Part shown: piece after piece, positions 54,580 to 63,390 of the stretch
Layout of the letters: each line of letters opens with the position of its first letter
Numbering within the stretch: position 1 is the first letter of the stretch
Assembly: GCF_900155985.1 (NCBI RefSeq)
Contig: NZ_FTMA01000006.1
Coordinates: 1-64,000, forward strand
Direction of reading: 5' to 3'
DNA length: 64,000 bases
Source: Maribacter ulvicola
GTDB lineage: Bacteria > Bacteroidota > Bacteroidia > Flavobacteriales > Flavobacteriaceae
Notes under the pieces: model-generated
Database searches by the model: none
The model's input: the letters and a program-made list of their open reading frames with translations, nothing else
Told to the model about the DNA's origin: nothing
Made by a program: the position numbers and the translations under genes

Positions 54580-55662
54580 CTAAGCGTTTACGATCTTCTC
54601 TTGGTGGTTGATAGATTCTTGGTGAATAGCCTTGAACATACGAAGAACAAACTCTTCACTTAGTCCTTTACTTTCCCCTTCTAAAATCATTGCCCCTAGA
54701 ATTTGATTCCATCTGTTAGACTGAAGAACCGCAACATTTTTTTGCTTTTTAAGTGCTCCAATACCATCAGAAATCTTCATTCTTTTTCCTAAAGTTTCTA
54801 TCAATTGATTATCAATAATATCAATTTGAGCTCTTAGGTTACTTAATTCTGAATTGTATTCTGCTTCTGGATCACTTTCTTTTCTGATTCTAAGATCTCT
54901 CATTATCTGAACCAATTTTTCTGGTGTAACCTGCTGTGCAGCATCACTCCAAGCATTATCTGGATCGTGGTGAGTTTCGATCATCAGTCCGTCAAAATTT
55001 AAATCTAAAGCAGTTTGTGATACATCAAAAATCATATCACGCTTACCGGTAATATGCGAAGGGTCGTTGATTAATGGAAGATCAGGAAACTTGTTCTGAA
55101 ATTCAATCGCTACTTGCCATTCTGGTATGTTTCTATACTTTGTTTTTTCGTACGTAGAAAAACCTCTGTGTATTGCTCCAAGCTTTTTAATACCTGCAGT
55201 ATGCAGTCTCTCTATACCGCCTAACCATAAAGCCAAATCTGGATTTACAGGATTCTTAACCAATACAATCTTGTCTGTTCCCTGTAAAGCGTCTGCCAAT
55301 TCTTGCATGATAAACGGACTCACAGTTGATCTAGCTCCTATCCACAATAAATCAATATCATGCTCTAAAGCCAATTCTACGTGTGCACGGTTAGCAACTT
55401 CCGTTGCTGTTTTCAAGCCTGTTTCAGCCTTAACTTTCTGTAGCCACTTAAGACCTAATGCACCTACACCTTCAAAATTTCCTGGGCGAGTACGAGGTTT
55501 CCATATACCGGCTCTGTAATAGTTTACATCGGTATCTTTTAGGGAGTGTGCTATACCTAACACTTGTTCCTCGGTTTCCGCACTACATGGCCCTGCTATT
55601 ACTAGTGGATGGTCAAGGTTTAAATCATCCAACCATGTTCTCATTTGTTTTGAATTTTCCAT
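54580..55662 (-). CDS. Bifunctional DAHP synthase / chorismate mutase
   Basis: Residues 1-260 are a type I-beta-like DAHP synthase (DHPLVIAGPCSAETEEQV, YRAGIWKPRTRPGNFEGVG, ITGKRDMIF), making 3-deoxy-D-arabino-heptulosonate 7-phosphate from PEP and erythrose 4-phosphate. Residues about 265-360 are an AroQ chorismate mutase (LRAQIDIIDNQLIETLGKRM, IGALKKQKNVAV). Fusions in this order let the mutase domain act as allosteric sensor of prephenate in characterised cases. Last gene of the Phe/Tyr operon, six nt behind tyrA. Confidence 0.95.
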   Translation of the reverse strand: MENSKQMRTWLDDLNLDHPLVIAGPCSAETEEQVLGIAHSLKDTDVNYYRAGIWKPRTRPGNFEGVGALGLKWLQKVKAETGLKTATEVANRAHVELALEHDIDLLWIGARSTVSPFIMQELADALQGTDKIVLVKNPVNPDLALWLGGIERLHTAGIKKLGAIHRGFSTYEKTKYRNIPEWQVAIEFQNKFPDLPLINDPSHITGKRDMIFDVSQTALDLNFDGLMIETHHDPDNAWSDAAQQVTPEKLVQIMRDLRIRKESDPEAEYNSELSNLRAQIDIIDNQLIETLGKRMKISDGIGALKKQKNVAVLQSNRWNQILGAMILEGESKGLSEEFVLRMFKAIHQESINHQEKIVNA

Positions 55663-55668
55663 TTTTAC

Positions 55669-56535
55669 TTATTCTATTTCTTGTTTAACGGTATTTCTTT
55701 TTAATATTCCTTTAATCTTATTCGTATTATTCATTTCATTATATATGCCCTCGTAATCATCTTTCTGCAGCAATTCTTTAAATGCCGTAAGATTTTGAAT
55801 GTATTCTTCTAATGTTTCGACTACATTCTCTTTATTCTGCTTGAAAATTGGGGTCCACATGGCTGGCGAACTTTTTGCCAAACGTACCGTGCTTTCAAAT
55901 CCACTACCCGCCATATCAAAAATATCGCGTTCGTTCTTCTCTTTCTCGATCACTGTCTTACCCAACATAAATGAACTTATATGCGATAAATGCGATACGT
56001 AAGCTATGTGTTTATCATGGGCAATAGGGTTCATATAGCGTATTCTCATACCAATAGCTTGAAAAACCTTTAATGCCATCTCTTGAAGTTTAAAAGCGGT
56101 AAGCTCTACCTCGCAAATGATATTCGTTTTGTCTTTGAACAAATTATGAATAGCTGCGGACGGACCAGAAAATTCAGTTCCTGCAATAGGATGACATGCT
56201 AAAAAGTTTCTTCTCTTAGGATGATTTTCTAACACCTTACAAATCATGGATTTCGTTGAACCTACATCAAAAACTACGCAATCTTCATTGACTGCATCTA
56301 ATATTTTTGGAAGCTCAGTTACCATGACATCTACAGGTATACTTACAATGACCATGTCTGCTATTTGTAAGTCTTGATAGGTCGCTTTCTTATCAATTAT
56401 GCTCAATGACTGTGCTTCAGTCAAATGTGCATCATTAGAATCTACGCCATAAATAGTGACGTTGTCTATGGCAGATTTTATATCTCTCGCCAAAGAACCT
56501 CCAATTAAACCGATACCTATTACAAATACATTCAT
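55669..56535 (-). CDS. tyrA: Prephenate dehydrogenase
   Basis: TyrA oxidises prephenate to 4-hydroxyphenylpyruvate with NAD(P). The Rossmann start NVFVIGIGLIGGSLARDI and the catalytic-histidine regions VGSTKSMIC, HPIAGTEFSGP and YVSHLSHISSFML are present; 288 aa, no ACT domain. The aminotransferase gene lies upstream and the DAHP synthase-mutase gene downstream. A REP-like palindromic repeat lies just before its start. Confidence 0.93.
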   Translation of the reverse strand: MNVFVIGIGLIGGSLARDIKSAIDNVTIYGVDSNDAHLTEAQSLSIIDKKATYQDLQIADMVIVSIPVDVMVTELPKILDAVNEDCVVFDVGSTKSMICKVLENHPKRRNFLACHPIAGTEFSGPSAAIHNLFKDKTNIICEVELTAFKLQEMALKVFQAIGMRIRYMNPIAHDKHIAYVSHLSHISSFMLGKTVIEKEKNERDIFDMAGSGFESTVRLAKSSPAMWTPIFKQNKENVVETLEEYIQNLTAFKELLQKDDYEGIYNEMNNTNKIKGILKRNTVKQEIE

Positions 56536-56540
56536 AATGT

Positions 56541-56568
56541 TTCACTAACCCCTCTAATAGAGAGAAAT
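56541..56568 (-). repeat. REP-like palindromic repeat before tyrA
   Basis: On the minus strand TTTCTCTCTATTAGAGGGGT leads into TAGTGAAACATT. It is the same family as the units at murD, dnaG and metF but more diverged, and it again sits directly upstream of a start codon. Confidence 0.5.
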
Positions 56569-56606
56569 AATTTTTAACTACTTTTTATTGTTCGTGTTGA
56601 TTTTAA

Positions 56607-57755
56607 TTATTCAAACCTTTTAATTGCTTCTTTAATTTTATCTCTTGTTATACAAAGTGAAAAGCGAATATAGCCTTCACCATTACTGCCAAATATGGTA
56701 CCCGGAGTAATGAACAAATCTTTTGTATATAATATATTGTCTATAAATTCTTCTGATGATACACTACCCTTTGGCAATTTTGCCCAAACGAACATACCTA
56801 CAGCTTCTCTATCATAGCTGCACCCAAGCGTATCTGCCAATTGAAAAATAAGTTCTCTACGCTCACGGTATACTGCATTCAAATTTTTGAACCATTCTTC
56901 AGTGCTTTCCAAAGCCGCTATAGCTCCTTTCTGTATTCCGTAGAACATACCAGAATCCATATTGCTCTTCACTTTTAAAATAGCATTGATATGCTCATCA
57001 CTACCTAATACAAAACCTACACGCCAACCGGCCATATTAAACGTTTTGCTCAATGAATTCAGTTCTAAACACACCTCTTTTGCATTAGGAATGCTTAAAA
57101 TACTTGCAGGTTCTGGATTTAATACAAAACTATACGGATTGTCGTTTACCAATAGAATATCAAGTTTCTTGGCAAATGCTACCATTTTCACAAACTGCTC
57201 TTTAGTTGCCGAAGCACCTGTTGGCATATGTGGGTAACTCAACCACATGATCTTTACTTTAGATAAATCTTGTTTCTCCAATTCTTCTAAATCAGGAAAC
57301 CAGCCAGTATCTGCAGTAAGGTCATAATATTTAGGTACTGCCCCTACCAAATTCGTTACCGACGTATATGTGGGGTACCCAGGATTAGGAATTAACACTT
57401 CATCTCCTTCATTTAAAAACGCAAGGCTAATATGCATGATACCCTCCTTAGAACCCATTAACGGCAAAATTTCAGTATTTGGATCAGCAACTACATGAAA
57501 TCTATTGGTATAAAAATTGGCTATCGCGGCTCTTAACTGAGGTAAACCTTGGTAACTTTGATATTGATGTGCACCGCTTTCCAATACCGCTTGGTGCATG
57601 GCATTCAACACCTCTTGAGATGGAGCCAGATCTGGACTACCAATCCCCATATTTATGATAGGCTTACCCTGGGCCATTAACCCGCGTACCTCTCTCAACT
57701 TTTTTGAGAAGTAGTATTCCTGTATGGTATTTAACCTGTTGGCAGTACGTATCAT
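56607..57755 (-). CDS. PLP-dependent aminotransferase (aromatic)
   Basis: The 382-aa class I/II aminotransferase has the lysine motif SLSKTFNMAGWRVGF, the substrate-arginine region YIRFSLCI near the C-terminus and NPGYPTYTS. Its place between pheA and tyrA makes it the likely enzyme that converts phenylpyruvate and hydroxyphenylpyruvate (or prephenate) to phenylalanine and tyrosine. Sequence alone does not exclude a methionine or alanine specificity. It overlaps pheA by 4 nt. Confidence 0.92.
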   Translation of the reverse strand: MIRTANRLNTIQEYYFSKKLREVRGLMAQGKPIINMGIGSPDLAPSQEVLNAMHQAVLESGAHQYQSYQGLPQLRAAIANFYTNRFHVVADPNTEILPLMGSKEGIMHISLAFLNEGDEVLIPNPGYPTYTSVTNLVGAVPKYYDLTADTGWFPDLEELEKQDLSKVKIMWLSYPHMPTGASATKEQFVKMVAFAKKLDILLVNDNPYSFVLNPEPASILSIPNAKEVCLELNSLSKTFNMAGWRVGFVLGSDEHINAILKVKSNMDSGMFYGIQKGAIAALESTEEWFKNLNAVYRERRELIFQLADTLGCSYDREAVGMFVWAKLPKGSVSSEEFIDNILYTKDLFITPGTIFGSNGEGYIRFSLCITRDKIKEAIKRFE

Positions 57756-58579
57756 TGTCTTACATTTTTATATTCGCCCAAAATCTTAAAGTCTTCTGCC
57801 ATGATGTCCAATAGACTTTTAGCCTTAGTGAAATCTGCATATTCGGTAAATGTGACATCTACAAAAAATGCATATTTCCATGGTGTTTCTATTACTGGCA
57901 ACGACTGTATTTTTGTCAAATTCAATCGGCAATCGCTCATAACATTAAGTACAGCCGCCAAACTACCCCTTTTATGGTCGGTAATGAACCGTAACGAAGC
58001 TTTGGTAATATCAGCCTTTGGCAACACATTATTTTTTGTCTTTACAATGATAAAACGAGTAGCATTATTTTTGATCGTTTGTATGTCGCTCGCTACGATG
58101 TCCAACTCATATAATTCTGATGCAACTTTGGGAGCTATCGCCGCTACGTGCTTTAATTTCTGTTCTTGAATGCGCTTGGCAGTCTCTGCAGTATCTACAT
58201 CCTCTACCAATTTAACATGTGGATATTGCCTAAAATACTCCTTACACTGCAACAATGCCATAGGGTGAGAACTAACCTCTTTTATATCTTCAATTTTTTG
58301 ACCCTTCAACACCATAAGATGATGATGAATATTTAAATAGTATTCACCAATAATGTGTAAGTTATTATGATTTACCAAAGCGTAATTAGGAATTATGGAA
58401 CCGGCGATAGAATTTTCAATAGCCATAATACCCTGATCTGCTTCTTTAGACAACAATTTATCTACCAAAGCATCAAAAGAAAGACATTCTACTAACTGAA
58501 TATCATCACCATAATAATCTTTTGCAACCTGGTGATGGTTACTTCCTTTTATTCCTTGAATGGCTATTTTTAAACTCAT
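57752..58579 (-). CDS. pheA: Prephenate dehydratase
   Basis: PheA converts prephenate to phenylpyruvate. Its catalytic domain (IAIQGIKGSNHHQVAKDYY, DQGIMAIENSIAGSI, NNATRFIIV with the essential Thr-Arg-Phe) is followed by an ACT regulatory domain (KRGSLAAVLNVMSDCRLNLTKIQSLP) for phenylalanine feedback. I start at the ATG at 58579 because the family begins MSLKIAIQG; the frame opens seven codons earlier. First structural gene of the operon behind the leader and attenuator. Confidence 0.94.
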   Translation of the reverse strand: MSLKIAIQGIKGSNHHQVAKDYYGDDIQLVECLSFDALVDKLLSKEADQGIMAIENSIAGSIIPNYALVNHNNLHIIGEYYLNIHHHLMVLKGQKIEDIKEVSSHPMALLQCKEYFRQYPHVKLVEDVDTAETAKRIQEQKLKHVAAIAPKVASELYELDIVASDIQTIKNNATRFIIVKTKNNVLPKADITKASLRFITDHKRGSLAAVLNVMSDCRLNLTKIQSLPVIETPWKYAFFVDVTFTEYADFTKAKSLLDIMAEDFKILGEYKNVRQ

Positions 58580-58685
58580 AATTACTAATTCTTTCCGCAA
58601 ACCCGACCGACTACGCCCAGGTTGATCTTAACTTTCAAATTACATTTCGTTATCACTATTATAATCTGGATTTCAACCAAAAAAA

Positions 58686-58709
58686 AAGTTCCGACATATA
58701 TCGGAACTT
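58686..58709 (-). terminator. Attenuator terminator of the Phe/Tyr operon
   Basis: AAGTTCCGA-TATATG-TCGGAACTT, a perfect 9-bp stem, is followed on the minus strand by nine T. It lies 27 nt after the leader peptide stop and 100 nt before pheA. Its first arm (AGTTCCG) can also pair with CGGGACT near the end of the leader ORF (58749-58743), an alternative antiterminator. Confidence 0.75.
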
Positions 58710-58735
58710 AGATTCTATTTTATTTTTAAAATATA

Positions 58736-58807
58736 CTACAACAGTCCCGTACCTCTCTTAAAAAAGAAGTAAAAATAAAAACCGTTCCAGAAATATTGTT
58801 TTGTCAT
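58736..58807 (-). CDS. Aromatic-rich leader peptide of the Phe/Tyr operon
   Basis: A 23-codon ORF (ATG at 58807, TAG at 58736) contains the run YFWNGFYFYFFF: six Phe, three Tyr and one Trp in 23 residues. It is followed at once by a terminator hairpin and then pheA, tyrA and the DAHP synthase gene. This is the arrangement of ribosome-mediated attenuation as known for phe, trp and his operons in enterobacteria. When charged tRNA-Phe or tRNA-Tyr is scarce the ribosome would stall and the antiterminator form. The mechanism here is inferred from the sequence. Confidence 0.8.
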   Translation of the reverse strand: MTKQYFWNGFYFYFFFKRGTGLL

Positions 58808-58995
58808 TGTGCTTGTAAACTTTGGCTAAAGTAGTAATTATATTTAAAAATGACAGTTTTGGAATTTATTTTTTTCAAAAAATCAATTTCTATCTCAAAA
58901 AGCTAAGGTTTTGTGTTAAAAATTGAACATACTCATATACATAATCCAAAACACCCCTCTAAAATGGATGTACAAAAACTAAAAAATTAACCTCA
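58808..58995. other. AT-rich region upstream of the leader
   Basis: This must contain the operon promoter on the minus strand; a TACTTTAG resembling the -7 box lies about 25 nt upstream of the leader start. No -33 element is evident and no further gene is seen. Confidence 0.4.
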
Positions 58996-60114
58996 TCAGA
59001 AAAAACAATCGATGACCGCATCTAACTCCCCTTGTATTTTAGGATCGGTACTATTGATCAGTATAGAGAACACCAATTGTTGTTCTGGATATATAAAGAA
59101 ATTAGAATAACCGCCTACCCCACTACCCACATGACCGTAGAACTTTCTACCTTTTGCATCTTCACTAACCTGCCAACCTAATCCATAGTACGTAGAATTA
59201 CCATTTACTTGTTGTGCGGTTAAAAATTGATTCAAAATTTCTTCTTTGACTTCAACTTTCTTATCTAAAAATGCTAGTCCAAATTTTGCTATATTTTCTG
59301 AGGTAGATAAATACCCACCACCTGCTAGTTTGTAAAAATTATCAACAGGTACTGCCTTTCTAAACCCTTTAATTCCCTTCGTGTAAAATGTAGCTACATG
59401 GTTTTGTTCTTCGGATGATGCAATAGTGTTAACATCTATACCTGATTTCTTATAATTATCATCTGGATAACAATTTGGAATGCATGTGTTTTTCATACCT
59501 AGGGGATTCAATACATTCTCCTGTACATATTCTTCAAAGGGAATTCCGCTTGCTTCCTGCATTGCCGCAGAAATCATAACCCAGCCAAAACTATTGTATA
59601 AATATTCCGTTCCCGGCTCAAAAACCAATGGATCATACTTGAATAGGGATAAGCTATCCCTAATACTTAATGGCTCGTTCAAAGCAAATTCTTTGCCTTT
59701 GTAAACTCGTAAACCTGCGGTGTGACTAGCTAATTGGCGAATGGTAAAACCCCATTCTTTTTTAGGATAATCTGGTAGGTAGGTAACGAAAGATTCATCT
59801 AGATCAATGAGCCCTTCTTGAACCATATGCGCCAATGCCGTAGCTGCCAAAGGTTTTGATACACTTGCAATTCTAAATATCGATTTTCTTGGGTCTACAT
59901 AATGTTTTTTATCAATATCGGTATACCCGTATCCTTTTTGAAAAATAGTTTTTCCGCTTTTTAGAACGGTAATTGCCAATCCTGGGAATTTGTCTGCGGC
60001 AAACATACCTTTTAATAGTGCATCGGCTTTTACCAATCCGGTCAAAGCGGGGGCATCTCGCAACACTCGTTTAGCAGCGAACACATTTTTCAGATATTTT
60101 AAAATGGGATTCAT
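58996..60114 (-). CDS. Serine hydrolase of the beta-lactamase (class C) family
   Basis: The 372-aa product has the class C-type motifs: SxxK in [10 protein letters not shown], a YxN motif (YNSFGW) and a C-terminal [10 protein letters not shown] in the KTG position. No lipobox or clear signal peptide is seen, but the N-terminus is basic ([13 protein letters not shown]). Members hydrolyse peptides or esters rather than beta-lactams in most cases. It overlaps the upstream DUF2807 gene by 4 nt. Confidence 0.88.
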   Translation of the reverse strand: MNPILKYLKNVFAAKRVLRDAPALTGLVKADALLKGMFAADKFPGLAITVLKSGKTIFQKGYGYTDIDKKHYVDPRKSIFRIASVSKPLAATALAHMVQEGLIDLDESFVTYLPDYPKKEWGFTIRQLASHTAGLRVYKGKEFALNEPLSIRDSLSLFKYDPLVFEPGTEYLYNSFGWVMISAAMQEASGIPFEEYVQENVLNPLGMKNTCIPNCYPDDNYKKSGIDVNTIASSEEQNHVATFYTKGIKGFRKAVPVDNFYKLAGGGYLSTSENIAKFGLAFLDKKVEVKEEILNQFLTAQQVNGNSTYYGLGWQVSEDAKGRKFYGHVGSGVGGYSNFFIYPEQQLVFSILINSTDPKIQGELDAVIDCFF

Positions 60115-60923
60115 TCCACAAAAATCAGTCGTCCATTATACAATTTTTCTACTTCTACTATAGTAGGTCTATTAAAGCTTTGTAAGTCTCCAGTACCTCT
60201 TAACACACCGGTTAAACTTTCTTGCGGATTCACTAAAACATCATTAGACCCCCTATGATTTACATTTACACGTTGCGCAATTAGGTTTTGAGCTTCAATT
60301 CTAGCATCTCCTGCTGCAATACTAATATTGAACGTCTCTGCATTTCCTTTTAATCGGAAATATGAAATTCCATTACTGGTAATGCTTACACTAGATACGT
60401 TTAACTCTAAATTGAACTCCCCATCTGTGGTTTCTGCTTCTGGATTGGTAAAACTTTCTGAAAACAAGCTTAAACTATTAAAAGCCAACACACCGTCACT
60501 CTGGATCGGAAACCCGGTACTACTACGAATACTGGTTAAATTTGGTGTTGTAACATAGATGGTAGTTGTAGCATAATCTCGAACATAATTACAATCGTTC
60601 GTATCGGTAAGTAATAAGCGTCCATTTTCAACAACTGCTGCCACTTCATTACGAAGATTCTCACCGGTTTCAATTTCCACTTTTTGTGTATCTCCTTGCT
60701 TCACCACTAAAGTGATATTTTCAAATACAGTAATGGCGGTAAATTCTTCTACCATAACTTCTTCTCGTATCAAATCACCTGTACTCTGAAAACAATCGGA
60801 AGCATTTTCTGAATCGCAAGAAATACATAGTAGCAATAATACAAACATAGCAGACAAGGTTAAAAGTCCTTGACCCATTTCCTTTGCTTTAAAATTTATC
60901 CTCTGTTTTTTATTTTCTAACAT
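60111..60923 (-). CDS. DUF2807 lipoprotein (GIN domain)
   Basis: The 270-aa lipoprotein (signal peptide with SCDSENAS after about 30 residues) has the head GIN-domain fold. This is a right-handed beta helix built from repeats such as [37 protein letters not shown] and [22 protein letters not shown]. Such surface proteins are common in Bacteroidota, and their role is unknown. It lies 7 nt behind the PagL-like gene and overlaps the hydrolase gene. Confidence 0.85.
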   Translation of the reverse strand: MLENKKQRINFKAKEMGQGLLTLSAMFVLLLLCISCDSENASDCFQSTGDLIREEVMVEEFTAITVFENITLVVKQGDTQKVEIETGENLRNEVAAVVENGRLLLTDTNDCNYVRDYATTTIYVTTPNLTSIRSSTGFPIQSDGVLAFNSLSLFSESFTNPEAETTDGEFNLELNVSSVSITSNGISYFRLKGNAETFNISIAAGDARIEAQNLIAQRVNVNHRGSNDVLVNPQESLTGVLRGTGDLQSFNRPTIVEVEKLYNGRLIFVE

Positions 60924-60930
60924 CCTATTG

Positions 60931-62028
60931 CTACAACCTTATTCCTATTCCAAATTCTACCGCTTCTGCTTTTGCTCCATGGGATTTTAAAGTAACTGCC
61001 CCAAACATCTTGTCACCAAAATAACGTTTTAGCCCCACGCGCAAATACGTGCGCCCTTCAAAATCAAAAGGGTAATACACATAATATCCAAATTGAGAAA
61101 TCATGGATACTTTATTAATGAACAACTCATGCCCAAGAAAAACACCTACTCTTTTATGATCATCGTCTAAATCAATATCTTTCTCTGGAAAAGCAATACT
61201 TTGGTACCTAATCAACTCTTTTAAGAAATTAGAAAAATATGCATCTGCCCCTAATTGAAGTGCACTTTTTCTTCCTATCCTTTTATCTGCATATGCAGAA
61301 AGAACGACAAAGCCATATTGCCCAGAATCAATGACATCACTTTCGTTCAAACCTGCTCTTAAAGCAAAGTTGTAACGCAAAGGCTCGGTCACTTTTTCCT
61401 TATCTCTATGTATATATTCTATTTCTTTACCTCCGTCTAGATCATAGATAACACCTGCATTAAAAGCTAGCGTATTAGTAGATGTATTTGGTGCCCTAAA
61501 GTTGGCATTTGAATAATGTAATAAAGAAATACCTGCCTTGAAACCCAATCCTTTTATAATATTCTCCTTGTGGTAATTGAACATTAAATAGGTAGAACTC
61601 AACACATCAGAACCATAGGCGTTATTTCTAAAGTTGGTTACCTTGTCATACGGATTGGTAGCATACGAGACTCCTTGCCCAACACGCAGCTGTACATTTC
61701 TATTAAATAGATAGAAGTTATAGTGGGCGTATAATCCGTAATTATCCCCTAACGTACTATTATTAGAATTCTGATAAACAAAAGAATAGCCTAAATCCGG
61801 ATAGTTATATAATTCTTCCCAGGCTTCAGATCCGTACGTTTTACGATTGTAGCTTAAAATTACGCCACCCGGATGCGAGGTAATCAAATGTGATATATCT
61901 GGATTATGCAACATGATGGAACCATAAAACTGGTTAACATCAAACGTATACTTTTTTTTCTCAGAAGCTTCTTGCGCAAAACAGAAACTTACCGATAGCA
62001 TTACAATGGTTAGAAACTTAAAATTCAT
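60931..62028 (-). CDS. PagL-like acyloxyacyl hydrolase (lipid A deacylase)
   Basis: After a signal peptide ([14 protein letters not shown]) the protein forms a predicted outer-membrane barrel. The motif LLHYSNANF carries the His-x-Ser pair of PagL-type lipid A 3-O-deacylases. At 366 aa it is larger than PagL itself (about 170 aa), as usual for the flavobacterial branch. I start at the ATG at 62028; a TTG three codons earlier is possible. First gene of a three-gene envelope operon. Confidence 0.85.
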   Translation of the reverse strand: MNFKFLTIVMLSVSFCFAQEASEKKKYTFDVNQFYGSIMLHNPDISHLITSHPGGVILSYNRKTYGSEAWEELYNYPDLGYSFVYQNSNNSTLGDNYGLYAHYNFYLFNRNVQLRVGQGVSYATNPYDKVTNFRNNAYGSDVLSSTYLMFNYHKENIIKGLGFKAGISLLHYSNANFRAPNTSTNTLAFNAGVIYDLDGGKEIEYIHRDKEKVTEPLRYNFALRAGLNESDVIDSGQYGFVVLSAYADKRIGRKSALQLGADAYFSNFLKELIRYQSIAFPEKDIDLDDDHKRVGVFLGHELFINKVSMISQFGYYVYYPFDFEGRTYLRVGLKRYFGDKMFGAVTLKSHGAKAEAVEFGIGIRL

Positions 62029-62116
62029 TGAGGGCAAAAATAGTTATAAGTACGAAGTACCATATACAAAGTACCAAGTTCTTTCTTACAAATTACTTTA
62101 ATTACTAAGGCAACGA

Positions 62117-62239
62117 TGTCACATCGAGTGAATTTAGGAGGCACGAAGAAATTTTTATCGAGAAACTATCATGTTCCAAAGATTCTCGGTACATTTTCAC
62201 ATCTCCGTTACTCTTCGATATAAAACACTTGAACTGACA
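62117..62239. repeat. Nested palindromic dispersed repeat, copy R5 (full length)
   Basis: Ends TGTCACATCGAGTGAA and CACTTGAACTGACA with an internal TATCGAGAAA/TTCTCGGTA pair. It is more diverged than R1-R3 but has the same nested design. It fills the gap between metF and the PagL-like gene. Confidence 0.7.
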
Positions 62240-62255
62240 ATTTAGCTTCCCAATT

Positions 62256-63209
62256 CTAGAACAACGCTTGCGCAATAGCCTTAATATTATCAGATTTACC
62301 CATAGAATAGTAATGTAACACAGGTACCCCGGCGGCTTTCAGTTCCTTAGATTGTTGAATTGCCCATTCTATACCTACTTTACGCACATCTTTGTTGGTA
62401 GCACAACCATCTACAGCTTCAATTAATTCTTGTGGTAAGTCTATTCTAAATACTTGCGGTAATAACTGCATGTGTCTCTTAACTGCAATAGGTTTTATCC
62501 CCGGAATAATTGGTACCGTAATTCCAATATTTTTAGCAGCTTCTACAAACTCAAAATACTTCTGATTGTCAAAAAACATTTGTGTGACCACATAATCCGC
62601 ACCGGCATCTACTTTTTCTTTCAATCGTTTTAAATCTGATTGTAGAGATGGAGATTCTAAGTGCTTCTCAGGATAACCCGCCACACCTATACAGAAATCA
62701 CTGCAGTGTTCACTTTCTATGGTTTCATGCAAATACTTACCACAGTTTAGCTTCTGAATTTGTTTTACCAAATCAATTGCAAAAGGATGTCCGCCATCCG
62801 TAGCTTCAAAATACTTCTGCTCACTACGGGCATCGCCACGTAAGGCCATTACATTTTGTATACCTAGATAATGGCAATCTACCAACATGTATTCCGTTTC
62901 TTCACGGGTGAATCCGCCACAAATAACATGTGGCACCGTATCCACATTGTACTTATGCTGAATAGAAGCACAAATACCAACAGTACCAGGTCGCATACGT
63001 GTCGTCTTTTTGTCTAACAAGCCTTCTTTCTTTATATAAATGGTCTCTTCTCGAGATGTGGTTACATCAATAAACGGAGGATTAAATTCCATCAACGGAT
63101 CAATATTATTGTACAATTCCTGAATGTTGCGTCCCTTGACAGGTGGAACTATTTCAAATGAAAAAAGCGTTTTTCCTTTTGCGTTGGTTATATGGTCTGT
63201 TACTTTCAT
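62256..63209 (-). CDS. metF: 5,10-Methylenetetrahydrofolate reductase
   Basis: MetF is the FAD enzyme that makes 5-methyltetrahydrofolate for methionine synthesis. The TIM barrel shows FSFEIVPPVKGRN (catalytic Glu), PFIDVTTSREE, GVAGYPEKHLESPS and VVTQMFFDNQKYFEFV, and 317 aa is the bacterial length. It lies directly behind metH, so the two form the folate branch of methionine synthesis in one operon. Confidence 0.96.
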   Translation of the reverse strand: MKVTDHITNAKGKTLFSFEIVPPVKGRNIQELYNNIDPLMEFNPPFIDVTTSREETIYIKKEGLLDKKTTRMRPGTVGICASIQHKYNVDTVPHVICGGFTREETEYMLVDCHYLGIQNVMALRGDARSEQKYFEATDGGHPFAIDLVKQIQKLNCGKYLHETIESEHCSDFCIGVAGYPEKHLESPSLQSDLKRLKEKVDAGADYVVTQMFFDNQKYFEFVEAAKNIGITVPIIPGIKPIAVKRHMQLLPQVFRIDLPQELIEAVDGCATNKDVRKVGIEWAIQQSKELKAAGVPVLHYYSMGKSDNIKAIAQALF

Positions 63210-63210
63210 A

Positions 63211-63240
63211 AGCCCCCTAGCCCCCCAAGGGGGAACTTTT
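63211..63240 (-). repeat. REP-like palindromic repeat between metH and metF, metF side
   Basis: On the minus strand AAAAGTTCCCCCTTGGGGGG leads into CTAGGGGGCTTATG, two bases before the metF start. Together with the copy at 63367-63390 it forms an inverted pair. Confidence 0.65.
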
Positions 63241-63366
63241 TCTCGGGTATTTTTAATTATCTATAAATCATTTAACAATTTGAGCAACCCAAATTAATAT
63301 TTTTTCAACTTCTTAGTTTCATTTTATGCTTTTCAATATTCTCGAATAGTTTTCCTCCAGAACATA

Positions 63367-63390
63367 ATTCCCCCTTTGGGGGTTAGGAAG
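63367..63390 (+). repeat. REP-like palindromic repeat between metH and metF, metH side
   Basis: AATTCCCCCTTTGGGGGTTA, then GGAAGC, in the opposite orientation to the copy at 63211. It overlaps the metH stop codon, so the last codons of metH are part of the repeat. Confidence 0.6.

Noticed and set aside
63211..63382. A SAM riboswitch between metH and metF
   Set aside because: The spacer consists of two inverted REP-like units and AT-rich sequence and shows no conserved riboswitch core; such switches would be expected upstream of metH, outside the window.
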